A stretch of 64,000 bases of DNA from Planctomycetota bacterium (GTDB taxonomy: Bacteria; Planctomycetota; Planctomycetia; Planctomycetales; Planctomycetaceae). The notes under the pieces were generated by a model. That model was not told the origin of the DNA. It saw only the letters and a program-made list of their open reading frames with translations, and did not search any database. Shown here piece after piece: positions 53,345 through 62,223 of this stretch. Location: positions 62,001 through 126,000 of the forward strand of contig JAURQH010000031.1 of the NCBI GenBank assembly GCA_030836185.1, given 5' to 3'. Both the position numbers and the translations under genes were made by a program. Position 1 is the first letter of the stretch, and every line of letters begins with the position of its first letter.

Positions 53345-54676
53345 ATGAACAGCTTACGCCAAACACGCCGACAATTTCTTGCGAAGAGCTCTCAAGCCGT
53401 TCTGACGGCGGGTGTCGCTTCCAGTTTGCCATTGGGGACGTTTCAATCGTTTGCCGGGTCTGCGAATGAGAGGATTCGTGTGGGGGTGATGGGAACTTCC
53501 AGGAACTCTATTGGCGGTGATGGACGTGGGACGACTCTGGCGACCGAGTTTGCCAAACAACTGAATACTGAAGTTGCCTATGTTTGCGATGTCGATGAAC
53601 GCAATGTCGGCAAAGCGATTGAATCGGTCTCCCAATTTCAGGATCAACCCATTAAGGGAGTCGCCGATTTCCGGCATATCCTCGATGACAACTCTGTCGA
53701 TGTGCTGGTGATTGCCACCCCCGATCATTGGCACGGGCCGGCTGCGATCTTTGGTGCTCAAGCTGGGAAACACATTTACGTGGAGAAGCCGTGCTGTCAC
53801 AATCCCGCAGAGGGAGAGATGATGCTGGCCGCGGCGACCGCCAATCGAACGCAGATGCAAGTTGGCACTCAACGTCGCAGTCATCCTGCGTTGCGAGACG
53901 CGATTTCACGTCTGCATGCGGGAGAGTTCGGCAAAGCGGAGTCGGCAGAATGTTACTACTTCAATGCCCGAGAGAGTATTGGGACAGGGAAGCCGAGCGC
54001 TGTTCCTGAATGGCTGAACTGGAAACTGTGGCAAGGCCCTGCACCGGCGACCGATTACCGCGATAACATCGTTCATTACAATTGGCACTGGTTCTGGAAA
54101 TGGGGGACGGGCGAACTTGGTAACAACGGTGTTCACACAATCGATTTGTGTCGGTGGGGCTTGGGAGTTGATTATCCCCAAATGGTGATCTCCACAGGAC
54201 GACAAATCCTCAAAGACGATCAGGAAACGCCCGATCGTCATACCGCCCGTTACGAATTCAGTAACGGTACATCAATTACATGGGAAGGACATAGCCGAGA
54301 ACGAAGAGATCAAGAGCATCCTCAGTATGAGTGTCGTTTCAAGACCGACAAAGGCCATCTCGAAACACGCGGGGGAACCTGGGAATTTATCGACTTTGAT
54401 GGCAAGTTGATCGACAAAGGGTCGGGAAGTGGAGGCAATGCCGAACATGTTGGCAATTTGTTGGATGCAGTACGTGGTGACGCCAAACTCTTTTGTCCCA
54501 TTACAGAGGGTTACAAGTCGACCTTGCTCTGTCATCTGGGCAATATCGCCCATCGTGCCGGGCTGGGTGAGGGGATGATGGTTGATGGCAAAACCGGGAT
54601 GCTCAAAACGGAGAATGAGAGTGCTCAGTCACTTTGGTCACGCGAGTACACGCAGGAATTTCGTCCGAGTGTCTGA
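53345..54676 (+). CDS. Tat-exported Gfo/Idh/MocA family oxidoreductase
   Basis: A 443-residue protein from ATG 53345, chosen because AAAGGAG lies 5-6 bases upstream and a twin-arginine signal starts there (RQTRRQFLAKSSQAVLTAGVA). The dinucleotide-binding start is RIRVGVMGTSRNSIGGDGRG; the EKPCCHNPAEGE motif carries the conserved EKP; WHWFWKWGTGELGNNGVHTIDLCRWGL is a typical planctomycete ending of the catalytic domain. Such proteins oxidise sugars or polyols, sometimes with a tightly bound cofactor, after folded export. A large family in planctomycetes; substrate unknown. Confidence 0.9.
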   Translation: MNSLRQTRRQFLAKSSQAVLTAGVASSLPLGTFQSFAGSANERIRVGVMGTSRNSIGGDGRGTTLATEFAKQLNTEVAYVCDVDERNVGKAIESVSQFQDQPIKGVADFRHILDDNSVDVLVIATPDHWHGPAAIFGAQAGKHIYVEKPCCHNPAEGEMMLAAATANRTQMQVGTQRRSHPALRDAISRLHAGEFGKAESAECYYFNARESIGTGKPSAVPEWLNWKLWQGPAPATDYRDNIVHYNWHWFWKWGTGELGNNGVHTIDLCRWGLGVDYPQMVISTGRQILKDDQETPDRHTARYEFSNGTSITWEGHSRERRDQEHPQYECRFKTDKGHLETRGGTWEFIDFDGKLIDKGSGSGGNAEHVGNLLDAVRGDAKLFCPITEGYKSTLLCHLGNIAHRAGLGEGMMVDGKTGMLKTENESAQSLWSREYTQEFRPSV

Positions 54677-54739
54677 TGAAGTGAGAATATCGAGCAACGA
54701 GGGGCTACCAGAAACTTTCGTATAGGGGCGTTTTTCGGG

Positions 54740-56209
54740 CTATTCAACTTCAACCTGATAACTGCCGCTGTTGTTTTCGAGCGAATTCCAGGCATCGTTG
54801 ATACGCAGGTAGAGGGTTCCCGAATTCGTTGCAGTCCAGGTTTTCTCAACTCCAAGATCAATCACTTGCGGCATGGTATCGATTGAAGGTTCACTCACAA
54901 TTCCCACCAACCGACCGATGGGTTTACCCTCGAAGTATTCCAGAGTGATGCCGTTTGGTTGAGAGACCCATGGTTTGGGATCTGTCGCCAATGAGACTTC
55001 ACCGGTCGCGGAAAAGTGATATGTCTCACCTTGTGTGATCGACCAGCCCGTGGCTTGCCAGCCTTTCTCGGCAGAAATTGTTGTCATGGAATCAGTGCCA
55101 GTGGGGTTAAACTCCATCGCGGCATGAGGCAGGTCGAATCCTTCCATGATCGACGTGACAAACAGCAACCATTCGGTATTGAGTTGGCTCATGTCATCGG
55201 CGAACAGTTGGTCGAATTCGTCAGAAAAAGCACCGCTGCGCCAATGATCTCGCAAACTGCGGAATCGCTGTTGGTAGCGGGGGTGTGCGTCCAGAAAGTA
55301 ACAGAGCGCCCACGACCAGGCATAATCGCGGACTTCGTCAACAGGATCAATCCGTCGGATGGCGCGAATTTGAGAGATCGTCTTGAATCGTCCCGCAGCG
55401 ATCTCTTCCTGAATGGTTTTGATGCGTCCCCAACCTGCGTATTGTTCTTTATCTTCAGGAAGGATGCGAAACTGGATGCTTTCATCGGGATTGAGACGAT
55501 GCGTTCCCAGCAATTCGGCCATTCCTTCCAGATACCATTTGGGCAAACTGATATCGGGCATGATTGTCATGAAGCAGTGTGTGGCTTCGTGAAAGAGTAG
55601 GTGTCGGCGATAGTAATCTGTCTCCTGATCGAGCATCCAGAATTGAGTCTGTTTATGTCCGCCCGTTCGCATCCCGAGATATTCGCGCGGGACGATTCCC
55701 AATTCGACGAGTGCTCCCATATCTCGCATCAGATAGCCGGTCATACGAAAATCGGACCCATCCCGCGCTTCAGGCAGCGAGCCAAAATATTCGATCCAGG
55801 CAGCATATTCCTGATCGGCGAGTGTCACCAGAAGTTGGGCAATTTCGGGTTCGATGTCTGTAAAGAGGACCAGATGCCTGGATTCATACCGTCGATACCC
55901 CAATTTGGCGAGTGTTTCTTCAGAATGGTTTGGTTGGGGAGGGGTTGGGCGATAAATTTTCTGGACCGGAACAGGTTCTTGGTCGGTGACAGGGAATTGT
56001 TCCTGAAACTGCTTTTGATTGAGTGTGAACTCTCCGACCGAGTCATCATTGATTGGGGCGTTTTGAGGAGGTGGGGGTGTCGAATTTAGTTCGTGAGCGG
56101 GTTGGTCGTCCTCTTCTCCGCAGCCGATAAACGACAGAATGCACAGAGTGATTCCGAGCAGCGTTCGCATCAGTTTGGAGGATTCGTGTTGTAAGTATCG
56201 AATTTTCAT
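54740..56209 (-). CDS. Lipoprotein metalloprotease-like (HExxH gluzincin type)
   Basis: A 489-residue protein from ATG 56209, or from ATG 56170 (MRTLLGITLCILSFIGC). Lipobox Cys at residue 30 of the long form. A Pro-rich linker follows, then a domain with HEATH (His207, Glu208, His211) and a downstream Glu in WYLEGMAELLG (about 228 or 232), the gluzincin pattern. The C-terminal part (from about residue 380) looks like a beta-rich pre-peptidase C-type domain (ETYHFSATGEVSL, GTLYLRINDAWNSLENNSG). It probably cleaves or binds envelope proteins. The peptidase family is inferred; activity is unproven. Confidence 0.78.
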   Translation of the reverse strand: MKIRYLQHESSKLMRTLLGITLCILSFIGCGEEDDQPAHELNSTPPPPQNAPINDDSVGEFTLNQKQFQEQFPVTDQEPVPVQKIYRPTPPQPNHSEETLAKLGYRRYESRHLVLFTDIEPEIAQLLVTLADQEYAAWIEYFGSLPEARDGSDFRMTGYLMRDMGALVELGIVPREYLGMRTGGHKQTQFWMLDQETDYYRRHLLFHEATHCFMTIMPDISLPKWYLEGMAELLGTHRLNPDESIQFRILPEDKEQYAGWGRIKTIQEEIAAGRFKTISQIRAIRRIDPVDEVRDYAWSWALCYFLDAHPRYQQRFRSLRDHWRSGAFSDEFDQLFADDMSQLNTEWLLFVTSIMEGFDLPHAAMEFNPTGTDSMTTISAEKGWQATGWSITQGETYHFSATGEVSLATDPKPWVSQPNGITLEYFEGKPIGRLVGIVSEPSIDTMPQVIDLGVEKTWTATNSGTLYLRINDAWNSLENNSGSYQVEVE

Positions 56210-56306
56210 GATGATACGATTGTGTTTTGTTGAGCCGCCTCAAACAATGGCAGATTCCCGAGAGTCACGACATTGACGGGAAAAAAACTCGATTGAGGAT
56301 ACTGCC

Positions 56307-57440
56307 ATGACGACTCCCGATTATCACATCTCAGAGACTTCAGAGTTGCTCTCTCCGTCGCTCATTGTCTTCCGTGAGCAGTTGGAACGAAATCTGGATG
56401 GGATGATTGCCATTGCCGGTTCTGTTGACCGGCTTCGTCCTCACTGTAAAACCCATAAGATGGCAGAAGTGACGAAGATCGAACTCGCTCGCGGTCTTAC
56501 GAAACATAAGGCGGCGACATTTGCGGAAGCCGAGATGCTGGCCGATGTCGGCGTCAAAGACATTCTGCTGGCGTATAGCTTGGTCGGGCCGAATCTTAAG
56601 CGGGCAGTCGCTTTCCGCAAGAAGTATCCCGATGTCCTGTTTATCGTGACGGCGGATGATGTGGGTAATCTTCGACGTCTTTCTGAAACGATGGTCGCTG
56701 CGGATTGCGACATCCATGTTCTGCTTGATATCGATTGCGGACAACATCGCACCGGACTTGTCTCCAGCGAACAGGCCATGGATGTCTACCAGACGATTGA
56801 TGATCTGCCGGGGCTCATCGCGGCCGGCTTTCACGTTTATGACGGGCACCAACATCAGGTCGCTTTTGAGGATCGCAAAGCGGCTGTTCGCCACGAGTTC
56901 GAAAAAGTTCTCAAGATGAGAGACGACTTACAATCAAAGTCATTGTCTGCCGAAACGGTGATCGTACCGCGATTGGTGTGTGGCGGGACGGGATCGTTTC
57001 CCGTGTATGCCGAGTACGACGACCCGACGATTGAACTTTCACCCGGAACGTGTGTTTTCGGTGATGCCAGTTACGGCAGCAATTTTCCTGATCTGAAATT
57101 CCCCGCAGCGGCGGTCTTGTTGACCCGTGTGATCAGTAAACCTCAAGGCAATCGGATCACACTCGACTTGGGTTACAAAGCGGTCGCCTCCGATCCACCG
57201 GCGGGCAAACGAGTCGTGTTCCCGAAACTTCCCGGCGCTGAGCAAGTCTTACAGAACGAAGAGCACTTGGTCCTCGAAACCGATAAGGCCGGGGACTACA
57301 AAGTGGGTGACGAATTGATTGGAATTCCCTGGCATGTTTGCCCCACTTCTGCACTACATGCGTCAGCGTATGTGGTTGAGGAAGGTCGAGTGACGGGCGA
57401 ATGGGAAGTGACCGCGAGAAACCGAAAAATTACTATCTGA
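56307..57440 (+). CDS. D-threonine aldolase-like PLP enzyme (alanine-racemase N fold)
   Basis: A 377-residue protein. The PLP lysine is in RLRPHCKTHKMAEV (Lys48), the D-threonine-aldolase/D-serine-dehydratase (DSD1) signature. LLAYSLVGPNLKRAV, LLDIDCGQHRTG and GFHVYDGHQHQV continue the TIM-barrel. The C-terminal beta domain holds PGTCVFGDASYG, YKAVASDPPAGKR and GIPWHVCPTSALHASAYVV (His and Cys metal-ligand region). The family splits beta-hydroxy-D-amino acids or deaminates D-serine; I cannot choose between them. It is followed 21 bases later by a KaiC-like ATPase on the same strand. Confidence 0.88.
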   Translation: MTTPDYHISETSELLSPSLIVFREQLERNLDGMIAIAGSVDRLRPHCKTHKMAEVTKIELARGLTKHKAATFAEAEMLADVGVKDILLAYSLVGPNLKRAVAFRKKYPDVLFIVTADDVGNLRRLSETMVAADCDIHVLLDIDCGQHRTGLVSSEQAMDVYQTIDDLPGLIAAGFHVYDGHQHQVAFEDRKAAVRHEFEKVLKMRDDLQSKSLSAETVIVPRLVCGGTGSFPVYAEYDDPTIELSPGTCVFGDASYGSNFPDLKFPAAAVLLTRVISKPQGNRITLDLGYKAVASDPPAGKRVVFPKLPGAEQVLQNEEHLVLETDKAGDYKVGDELIGIPWHVCPTSALHASAYVVEEGRVTGEWEVTARNRKITI

Positions 57441-57461
57441 GAAAATCAACCGAGATTCAAA

Positions 57462-58343
57462 ATGACGAATGACAGACATACAACGGGGCTTCCCGAACTC
57501 GACAAGATGCTTGGTGGTGGACTGATTCCCGGCACAATGAGTGTTGTGTTGGGGGCGACCGGTATCGGGAAAACACAACTCGGTTTGCAATTTGCTCACG
57601 CTGGCCAAAAGCAAGAAGGGGAGACGGGGATTCTTTTCGATCTCACTTCCCGCGGTGACGCCCAAAATCACGCCAATTATGCGAGACGTATGTTCGATTG
57701 GGAGCTTCGACTCCGCAAATCGGATTCAAAACCGAATCTGGGACACTTATGGGATCCCGCAGTCCGGGATGACTACTTGCATGTCTTTGAGCGGACGGGA
57801 CGAAAGGTCACACTCGAAGATCTCGACCGCGATGAATGGCAAGAATGGCGCGTGGAGTTTATGAAGAAAATTGATCAGGCGATTGCATTCTTTTACACAA
57901 ACTTTGCCCATGGCGTACGACGTTGTGTCATCGATGGTGTCGAGCCGGTCGAAAAAGCGAGCGAGTCATTTCAATTCCATGTCTTTGAATACGTCTATCA
58001 TCAGGTGCTTCGCAAAGAACACGATTGGGTGGCCCGCGATTTATTTCGATCACATTTTCGCGAAAACCAGACCGAGATCGAAAAGCACGGCTACGACGAA
58101 AAAGAGATCAGTTGTCTGTTAATGCTGACATCTCACGAAACGATGCTTGATGATCTTCTCTCTCGCCCCATCGAAACGGGAGATGTTCTGTCGAATGCCA
58201 ATACAGTCATCGTGATGGGGAAAATTCGCGACGGCATGAAGATGAAGCGAGGCTTACATGTCGCCAAGCATCGAGGGTCAGCGTGCGATGATTCAATCGT
58301 CGAATATACGATCAATGATGGTGGTCTGGTGATCGGTGGATAA
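57462..58343 (+). CDS. RecA-superfamily (KaiC-like) ATPase
   Basis: A 293-residue protein with one RecA/KaiC domain: GLPELDKMLGGGLIPGTMSVVLGATGIGKTQLG, where Walker A is residues 31-38. Walker B is RRCVIDGVEPV, and a KaiC-like ending (VIVMGKIRDGMKMKRGLHVAKHRGS) is present. An insertion of about 90 residues (about 70-160, rich in charged residues: FERTGRKVTLEDLDRDEWQE) separates it from cyanobacterial KaiC. No kaiA or kaiB is nearby. Similar single-domain ATPases are found in planctomycetes and other bacteria with unknown roles. It may be co-transcribed with the aldolase-like gene. Confidence 0.8.
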   Translation: MTNDRHTTGLPELDKMLGGGLIPGTMSVVLGATGIGKTQLGLQFAHAGQKQEGETGILFDLTSRGDAQNHANYARRMFDWELRLRKSDSKPNLGHLWDPAVRDDYLHVFERTGRKVTLEDLDRDEWQEWRVEFMKKIDQAIAFFYTNFAHGVRRCVIDGVEPVEKASESFQFHVFEYVYHQVLRKEHDWVARDLFRSHFRENQTEIEKHGYDEKEISCLLMLTSHETMLDDLLSRPIETGDVLSNANTVIVMGKIRDGMKMKRGLHVAKHRGSACDDSIVEYTINDGGLVIGG

Positions 58344-58425
58344 GTGTCAGAAATGTCTTGCTCATTGTGTTCCCGAAGACCAGAATCAGTGAGAACTCGC
58401 AGCATTCGTAAGTAAGGAATCTGAG

Positions 58426-58686
58426 ATGGGGAAAAAGAAAAAAAAGGCCGCTCCACCCAAGACGGGCATGGATCGTCTTAAAAAGATCTCCCTTTGGCAG
58501 TGGGGAGCAATCGTCATCGGATCCAGTATTTTTTCCAGCGTGATGACGCAGTTCATGGCCGTTGAAGCCAGTTCTGCGTCAGAGCGACAAGCTCAGGCGA
58601 TTGGTCGTCTGGTGGCATGTTTGCTCGGGATATTTGTCGGTTCCGGGATGATCATCGTTCATCTGGTCCGATCAAAGAAGAAGTGA
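58426..58686 (+). CDS. Small basic membrane protein
   Basis: An 86-residue protein. A strongly basic N-terminus (GKKKKKAAPPK, with TGMDRLKKI next) is followed by two hydrophobic segments: QWGAIVIGSSIFSSVMTQFMAV and AIGRLVACLLGIFVGSGMIIV. The C-terminus is also basic (HLVRSKKK). Both ends are therefore probably cytoplasmic. The family is not recognised. It lies 82 bases after the KaiC-like gene on the same strand. Confidence 0.65.
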   Translation: MGKKKKKAAPPKTGMDRLKKISLWQWGAIVIGSSIFSSVMTQFMAVEASSASERQAQAIGRLVACLLGIFVGSGMIIVHLVRSKKK

Positions 58687-58708
58687 CTGGTCTGAGCTTT
58701 GCTGAATA

Positions 58709-59059
58709 TTAGCATTGGTTTCTGACACGGTGTTCAGGACGCAATAACAATTCGGCGGGGTTGTCGCTTTTCATGAGAACAAGCAATCGCAGCATGTAGA
58801 TCGACATGGCGATGTTACCCAAGGCGCAGATCAAGATCAGCCAGATGACGCGCGACAGAGGTGAGCTTTCTTTGTAGTACACCCAGGCATAGAAGGTGAA
58901 GAAGCCAAAATAGGCATCGGCTAGAGTCGCACGAAACCACCACATTGGCCAGAGTTTTCCGCCCTGGACGAAAATTCCTTCCTGCAGAAACGCGCGTGTG
59001 GTCACGACAATCATGCCGAGGAGAATCAGGCTGAACAATAAAATAAGTGTTTTTCGCAT
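58709..59059 (-). CDS. DUF1475-like small membrane protein
   Basis: A 116-residue protein from ATG 59059, with GGAGAG just upstream; the frame is open further. Three hydrophobic segments: TLILLFSLILLGMIVVTTR, ADAYFGFFTFYAWVYYKE and VIWLILICALGNIAMSIYML. The order of WPMWWFRATLADAYFGFFTF and YKESS matches DUF1475-type proteins, of unknown function. It is convergent with the basic membrane-protein gene; the sulfatase gene on the same strand lies upstream of it. Confidence 0.75.
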   Translation of the reverse strand: MRKTLILLFSLILLGMIVVTTRAFLQEGIFVQGGKLWPMWWFRATLADAYFGFFTFYAWVYYKESSPLSRVIWLILICALGNIAMSIYMLRLLVLMKSDNPAELLLRPEHRVRNQC

Positions 59060-59134
59060 GAGGCTCTCCACCAATGAAGTTTCCAGACATTGTAGCGGGG
59101 AAAGCAAGCGATCGGTTTTGATGCCTATTAAGAA

Positions 59135-60607
59135 TCAATAATCGTCCCAGCCGGCTTCTTTGCGGGCGGCTTTGCCTTCGCGGATTTTCATGCCCTCGTA
59201 TTTGGCGAAGTCCCAATCGGGCCAGATGGGTGATTCTTCACGGACATCAAGATAGATCGCCTGCATTTGCTGTTTTAAGTCGGCAAATTTGTCGGGTTCC
59301 GACTCTTTCAGGTCGGTCGTTTCGGCGATGTCTTTGCGAAGATTGTAGAGCTCGAACGTATCTAACTCGGCTTTTTTCATCTGCAGCTCATCTTCGAGGA
59401 TGATGCCTCCTCCACGGCTCCACTCAGAGCCGGTGAGTGTGGCGACCAGTTTCCAGTCGCCCGAACGAAGCGCCACCTTCCACTTTGTGTTAGCGCGATT
59501 GAATTGCCAATACAACGGCTTCTCTCGTTTGACAGCTTGACCAGATAAGGCGGGTAAGAAACTGGTGCCATCGAGGGTGCGATCTTGAGGAGTTTCGATA
59601 CCGGCAACTTCACAGAGAGTCGGCAGGACATCGACGCCGCAGATCGGTTCGTCGGAAACGGTCCCCGAGTTGACTTTTCCCGGCCATTGAACGATTCCCG
59701 GCACGCGGATGCCTCCTTCGTGCACGGTTCCCTTTTTGTCTCGCAAGGGACCGGCCGATCCATGCGGGTGTAATGAAGTGATTGCCGGGCCGTTATCGCT
59801 AGTGAAGAAAATCAGCGTCTCTTCGCGGTGACCTTGTGCTTCCAGAGACGCGAGCAGCTTGCCGAACGCTTCGTCCATCTGCGTGATGTTGGCATGATGG
59901 CGGGTGTATCGAGGATCGTCAGAAGGGTAAAGATCGCGATATTGTTTCGCCGAGGCAATGGGCTCGTGCGGTTCGTGATAATTGCAGTAGATGAAGAACG
60001 GTTTAGATTTGTCACGGACATCATTGAGCCAATGGATGGCTTCATCGGTCACAATATGGCTGGCGTAGTTTTGAATGGCTCCTACTGGTTGGCCGTTACG
60101 AACGAAGTTCCAGGGGAAGCGATGATCGGGAAGGCAGTTGTTTTGTGTGGCGAACCAGTGATCGAAACCGTGGTCGTCGGGTTGTGGTTGTCCTTTGAGA
60201 TTGAAGCGTCCGTTCAAATGCCATTTTCCGACCTGACAGGTTGCGTAACCGGAATCCTGCAACAGCGAGGCGATGGTGATCTCCCACGTCGAGACGTGCA
60301 TCGGTGAGAACATGGGGATCCAATTGTGGACGCCGACCCGATAGGGTGTCCGACCGGTCATCAAGCCGGTACGAGCAGGAGAGCAGTTGGGAGACGCCGA
60401 GTAACAATCGGTGAACTTGAGACCCTCCGCAGCAAACTTGTCGATGTTGGGTGTCTGAAGTTCTTTATTACCGTAACAGCGCAGATCGCCGTAACCAAGA
60501 TCGTCACAGAGGACGACGATGATGTTGGGGCGCTCATTTGCTGAGGTGTTTGATGTGAATGTAGGTAAAAAACTCAGGAGCGCGATGAGGACTGAAAAAC
60601 GAATCAT
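59135..60607 (-). CDS. Secreted sulfatase (arylsulfatase type)
   Basis: A 490-residue protein with a signal peptide (FSVLIALLSFLPTFTSNTSA). The sulfatase metal site VVLCDDLGYGDLRCYG is followed by SPNCSPARTGLMTGRTPYR: Cys75-Ser-Pro-Ala-Arg is the C-x-P-x-R motif whose Cys becomes formylglycine, needing a formylglycine-generating enzyme not present here. The DNGPAITSLHPHGSAGPLRDKKG region carries later metal and substrate residues. It hydrolyses sulfate esters, probably of polysaccharides from algae. The MFS transporter gene lies upstream on the same strand (36-base gap); the two may form a catabolic pair. Confidence 0.93.
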   Translation of the reverse strand: MIRFSVLIALLSFLPTFTSNTSANERPNIIVVLCDDLGYGDLRCYGNKELQTPNIDKFAAEGLKFTDCYSASPNCSPARTGLMTGRTPYRVGVHNWIPMFSPMHVSTWEITIASLLQDSGYATCQVGKWHLNGRFNLKGQPQPDDHGFDHWFATQNNCLPDHRFPWNFVRNGQPVGAIQNYASHIVTDEAIHWLNDVRDKSKPFFIYCNYHEPHEPIASAKQYRDLYPSDDPRYTRHHANITQMDEAFGKLLASLEAQGHREETLIFFTSDNGPAITSLHPHGSAGPLRDKKGTVHEGGIRVPGIVQWPGKVNSGTVSDEPICGVDVLPTLCEVAGIETPQDRTLDGTSFLPALSGQAVKREKPLYWQFNRANTKWKVALRSGDWKLVATLTGSEWSRGGGIILEDELQMKKAELDTFELYNLRKDIAETTDLKESEPDKFADLKQQMQAIYLDVREESPIWPDWDFAKYEGMKIREGKAARKEAGWDDY

Positions 60608-60642
60608 GAGAGTATCCTGAGTGGAAGTGATTGATGACGGAA

Positions 60643-62040
60643 TCAGTCAGGCAGTTCCTGGCCTCGGGTTTCTTTACCGAACAGGACGACGACCACACCC
60701 AGCAGATAGAGTGGAGCGAGTGTCAGTCCTTTATCAATCGCGCGAGGTGGATTGGCCATCGCGGCAAAACCGAAAAAGGCGGCGGCTGTCGCCAGTCGTC
60801 CCATATTGAAACAAAATCCGGCTCCGGTGCCTCGGAGTCGAGTGGGATAGAGTTCTGGAAAGTAGACGGCGTATCCAGCATGCATTCCGAGTGTAAAGAA
60901 ACCAAATACGGGTAAGACGAGACTCAAGGTGCTTGCCGAGGTTTCCGGATTAGGAATCAGATATTTGAAGAGCCAGATCACCATTCCGTAGGCGACCGCA
61001 TGATACAGGATGAATGCCCCACGCCGTCCGAGCCGATTAGAGATCGTCCCGAAGAGAATCAGGCCGAGACCTCCGCCGATGGTGTTGAGGACCATGCTCC
61101 ACATTTCGGCCCGTTTGACTTCCGCTTTATGTTCTTCGAGGATTTCTGCGCGAGTCTGGTTTGTGGCACCGACGCTTTCGACAATCGCGTCTTCTGTTTT
61201 TCGCATGAGTGCGTTTTTACCGTAGATGTGGATTCCCCAGAACGTGACCAGGCCAATTGATGCCAGAGAGACACCGACGATGGTACTGCGAAGATTCGCT
61301 CCCACGAACAATTCGGAGAGCCGACCGGCTTGCTGTGTAGTGTCTGTTGCGGCTCGTTCTTTGGCTTTGACCCATTGATCGGGTTCACGAAGTTTCCAGC
61401 GAATCCACAGGGTCAGGAGAGCGGGAACGGCTCCAATGGCAAATCCCCATCGCCAGCCGTTTTCTCCGAGAGCCGGGTTTCCAACGATAAACGCGCCCGC
61501 AGCCGTGGCCAATAATGTTCCAAAGACGGAGGAAGCGTGAAAAATTGAACTCATGACCGATCGTGAACGCAACGGCATAACCTCGGCGACCATGGCTGAG
61601 GCGACGGCCCATTCGCCTCCGACACCCATCGCGACGAAGAAACGCAACACCACCATTTGCCAAGGAGCATTTGCGAATGCTGTGACGCAGGTGAAGAGAG
61701 AATAAAACAGGATCGTGACGATCATCGTTTTAGAACGACCGATCTTATCACTCATCATTCCAAACAAGACGCCACCAAAAGCACCACCGAGTAGGAAGCT
61801 ACCGAATGCCATGTCGTTCCAACTGCGTACTTCAGGAGAGTCTGGTGAGACTCCTCCCAGCAGGTTGGGCATCGCGTCTCGCATGCTGGCGACAAAAATT
61901 TGTCCTTCGAAGACATCGAAGATCCAGCCGAGTGAAGCAATGATCAGGACCAGCCATTGGTATTGGGTGATGCCCGAGTACCATTTTCCTCCAATATTAG
62001 TGGCGTTTTCGCTGTTTGAACTGTTTTCTGAGTCGCTCAT
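60643..62040 (-). CDS. MFS transporter
   Basis: A 465-residue membrane protein from ATG 62040 (TTG at 62043 also in frame). About 12 helices with a large central loop (residues about 210-290). The MFS motif appears after helix 2 as GMMSDKIGRSKTMI and again as GTISNRLGRRGAFI. Pattern LYPTRLRGTGAGFCFNMGRL and the first-half FLLGGAFGGVLFG resemble the aromatic acid/sugar-phosphate-type MFS groups (sialic-acid- or metabolite:H+ symporters). The substrate is undetermined. It precedes the sulfatase gene on the same strand, which suggests uptake of a released product. Confidence 0.9.
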   Translation of the reverse strand: MSDSENSSNSENATNIGGKWYSGITQYQWLVLIIASLGWIFDVFEGQIFVASMRDAMPNLLGGVSPDSPEVRSWNDMAFGSFLLGGAFGGVLFGMMSDKIGRSKTMIVTILFYSLFTCVTAFANAPWQMVVLRFFVAMGVGGEWAVASAMVAEVMPLRSRSVMSSIFHASSVFGTLLATAAGAFIVGNPALGENGWRWGFAIGAVPALLTLWIRWKLREPDQWVKAKERAATDTTQQAGRLSELFVGANLRSTIVGVSLASIGLVTFWGIHIYGKNALMRKTEDAIVESVGATNQTRAEILEEHKAEVKRAEMWSMVLNTIGGGLGLILFGTISNRLGRRGAFILYHAVAYGMVIWLFKYLIPNPETSASTLSLVLPVFGFFTLGMHAGYAVYFPELYPTRLRGTGAGFCFNMGRLATAAAFFGFAAMANPPRAIDKGLTLAPLYLLGVVVVLFGKETRGQELPD

Positions 62041-62162
62041 CAAGATTGCTTTCAGGGTATGTCAATATGTGTGAGATCTGAGAAATACGTGAAAATCAGA
62101 CGAAAAGCAAGCATTTGCTCGGGGGAATTCGAGGAAAGCGAGCAGACTGGTCACCGCGCAGC

Positions 62163-62196
62163 AAAAAGCCCGAATGAGTGATGACTCATCCGGGCT
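62163..62196 (-). terminator. Rho-independent terminator of the YTV protein gene
   Basis: On the minus strand, AGCCCGGATGAGT pairs with ACTCATTCGGGCT across a CATC loop (13-bp stem with one mismatch), followed by a run of five T residues (plus-strand A run 62163-62167). It lies 27 bases after the stop of the cysteine-rich gene. A classic intrinsic terminator. Confidence 0.85.
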
Positions 62197-62223
62197 CAAA
62201 TCTTAAGTGTCTGAGCTATAGAC

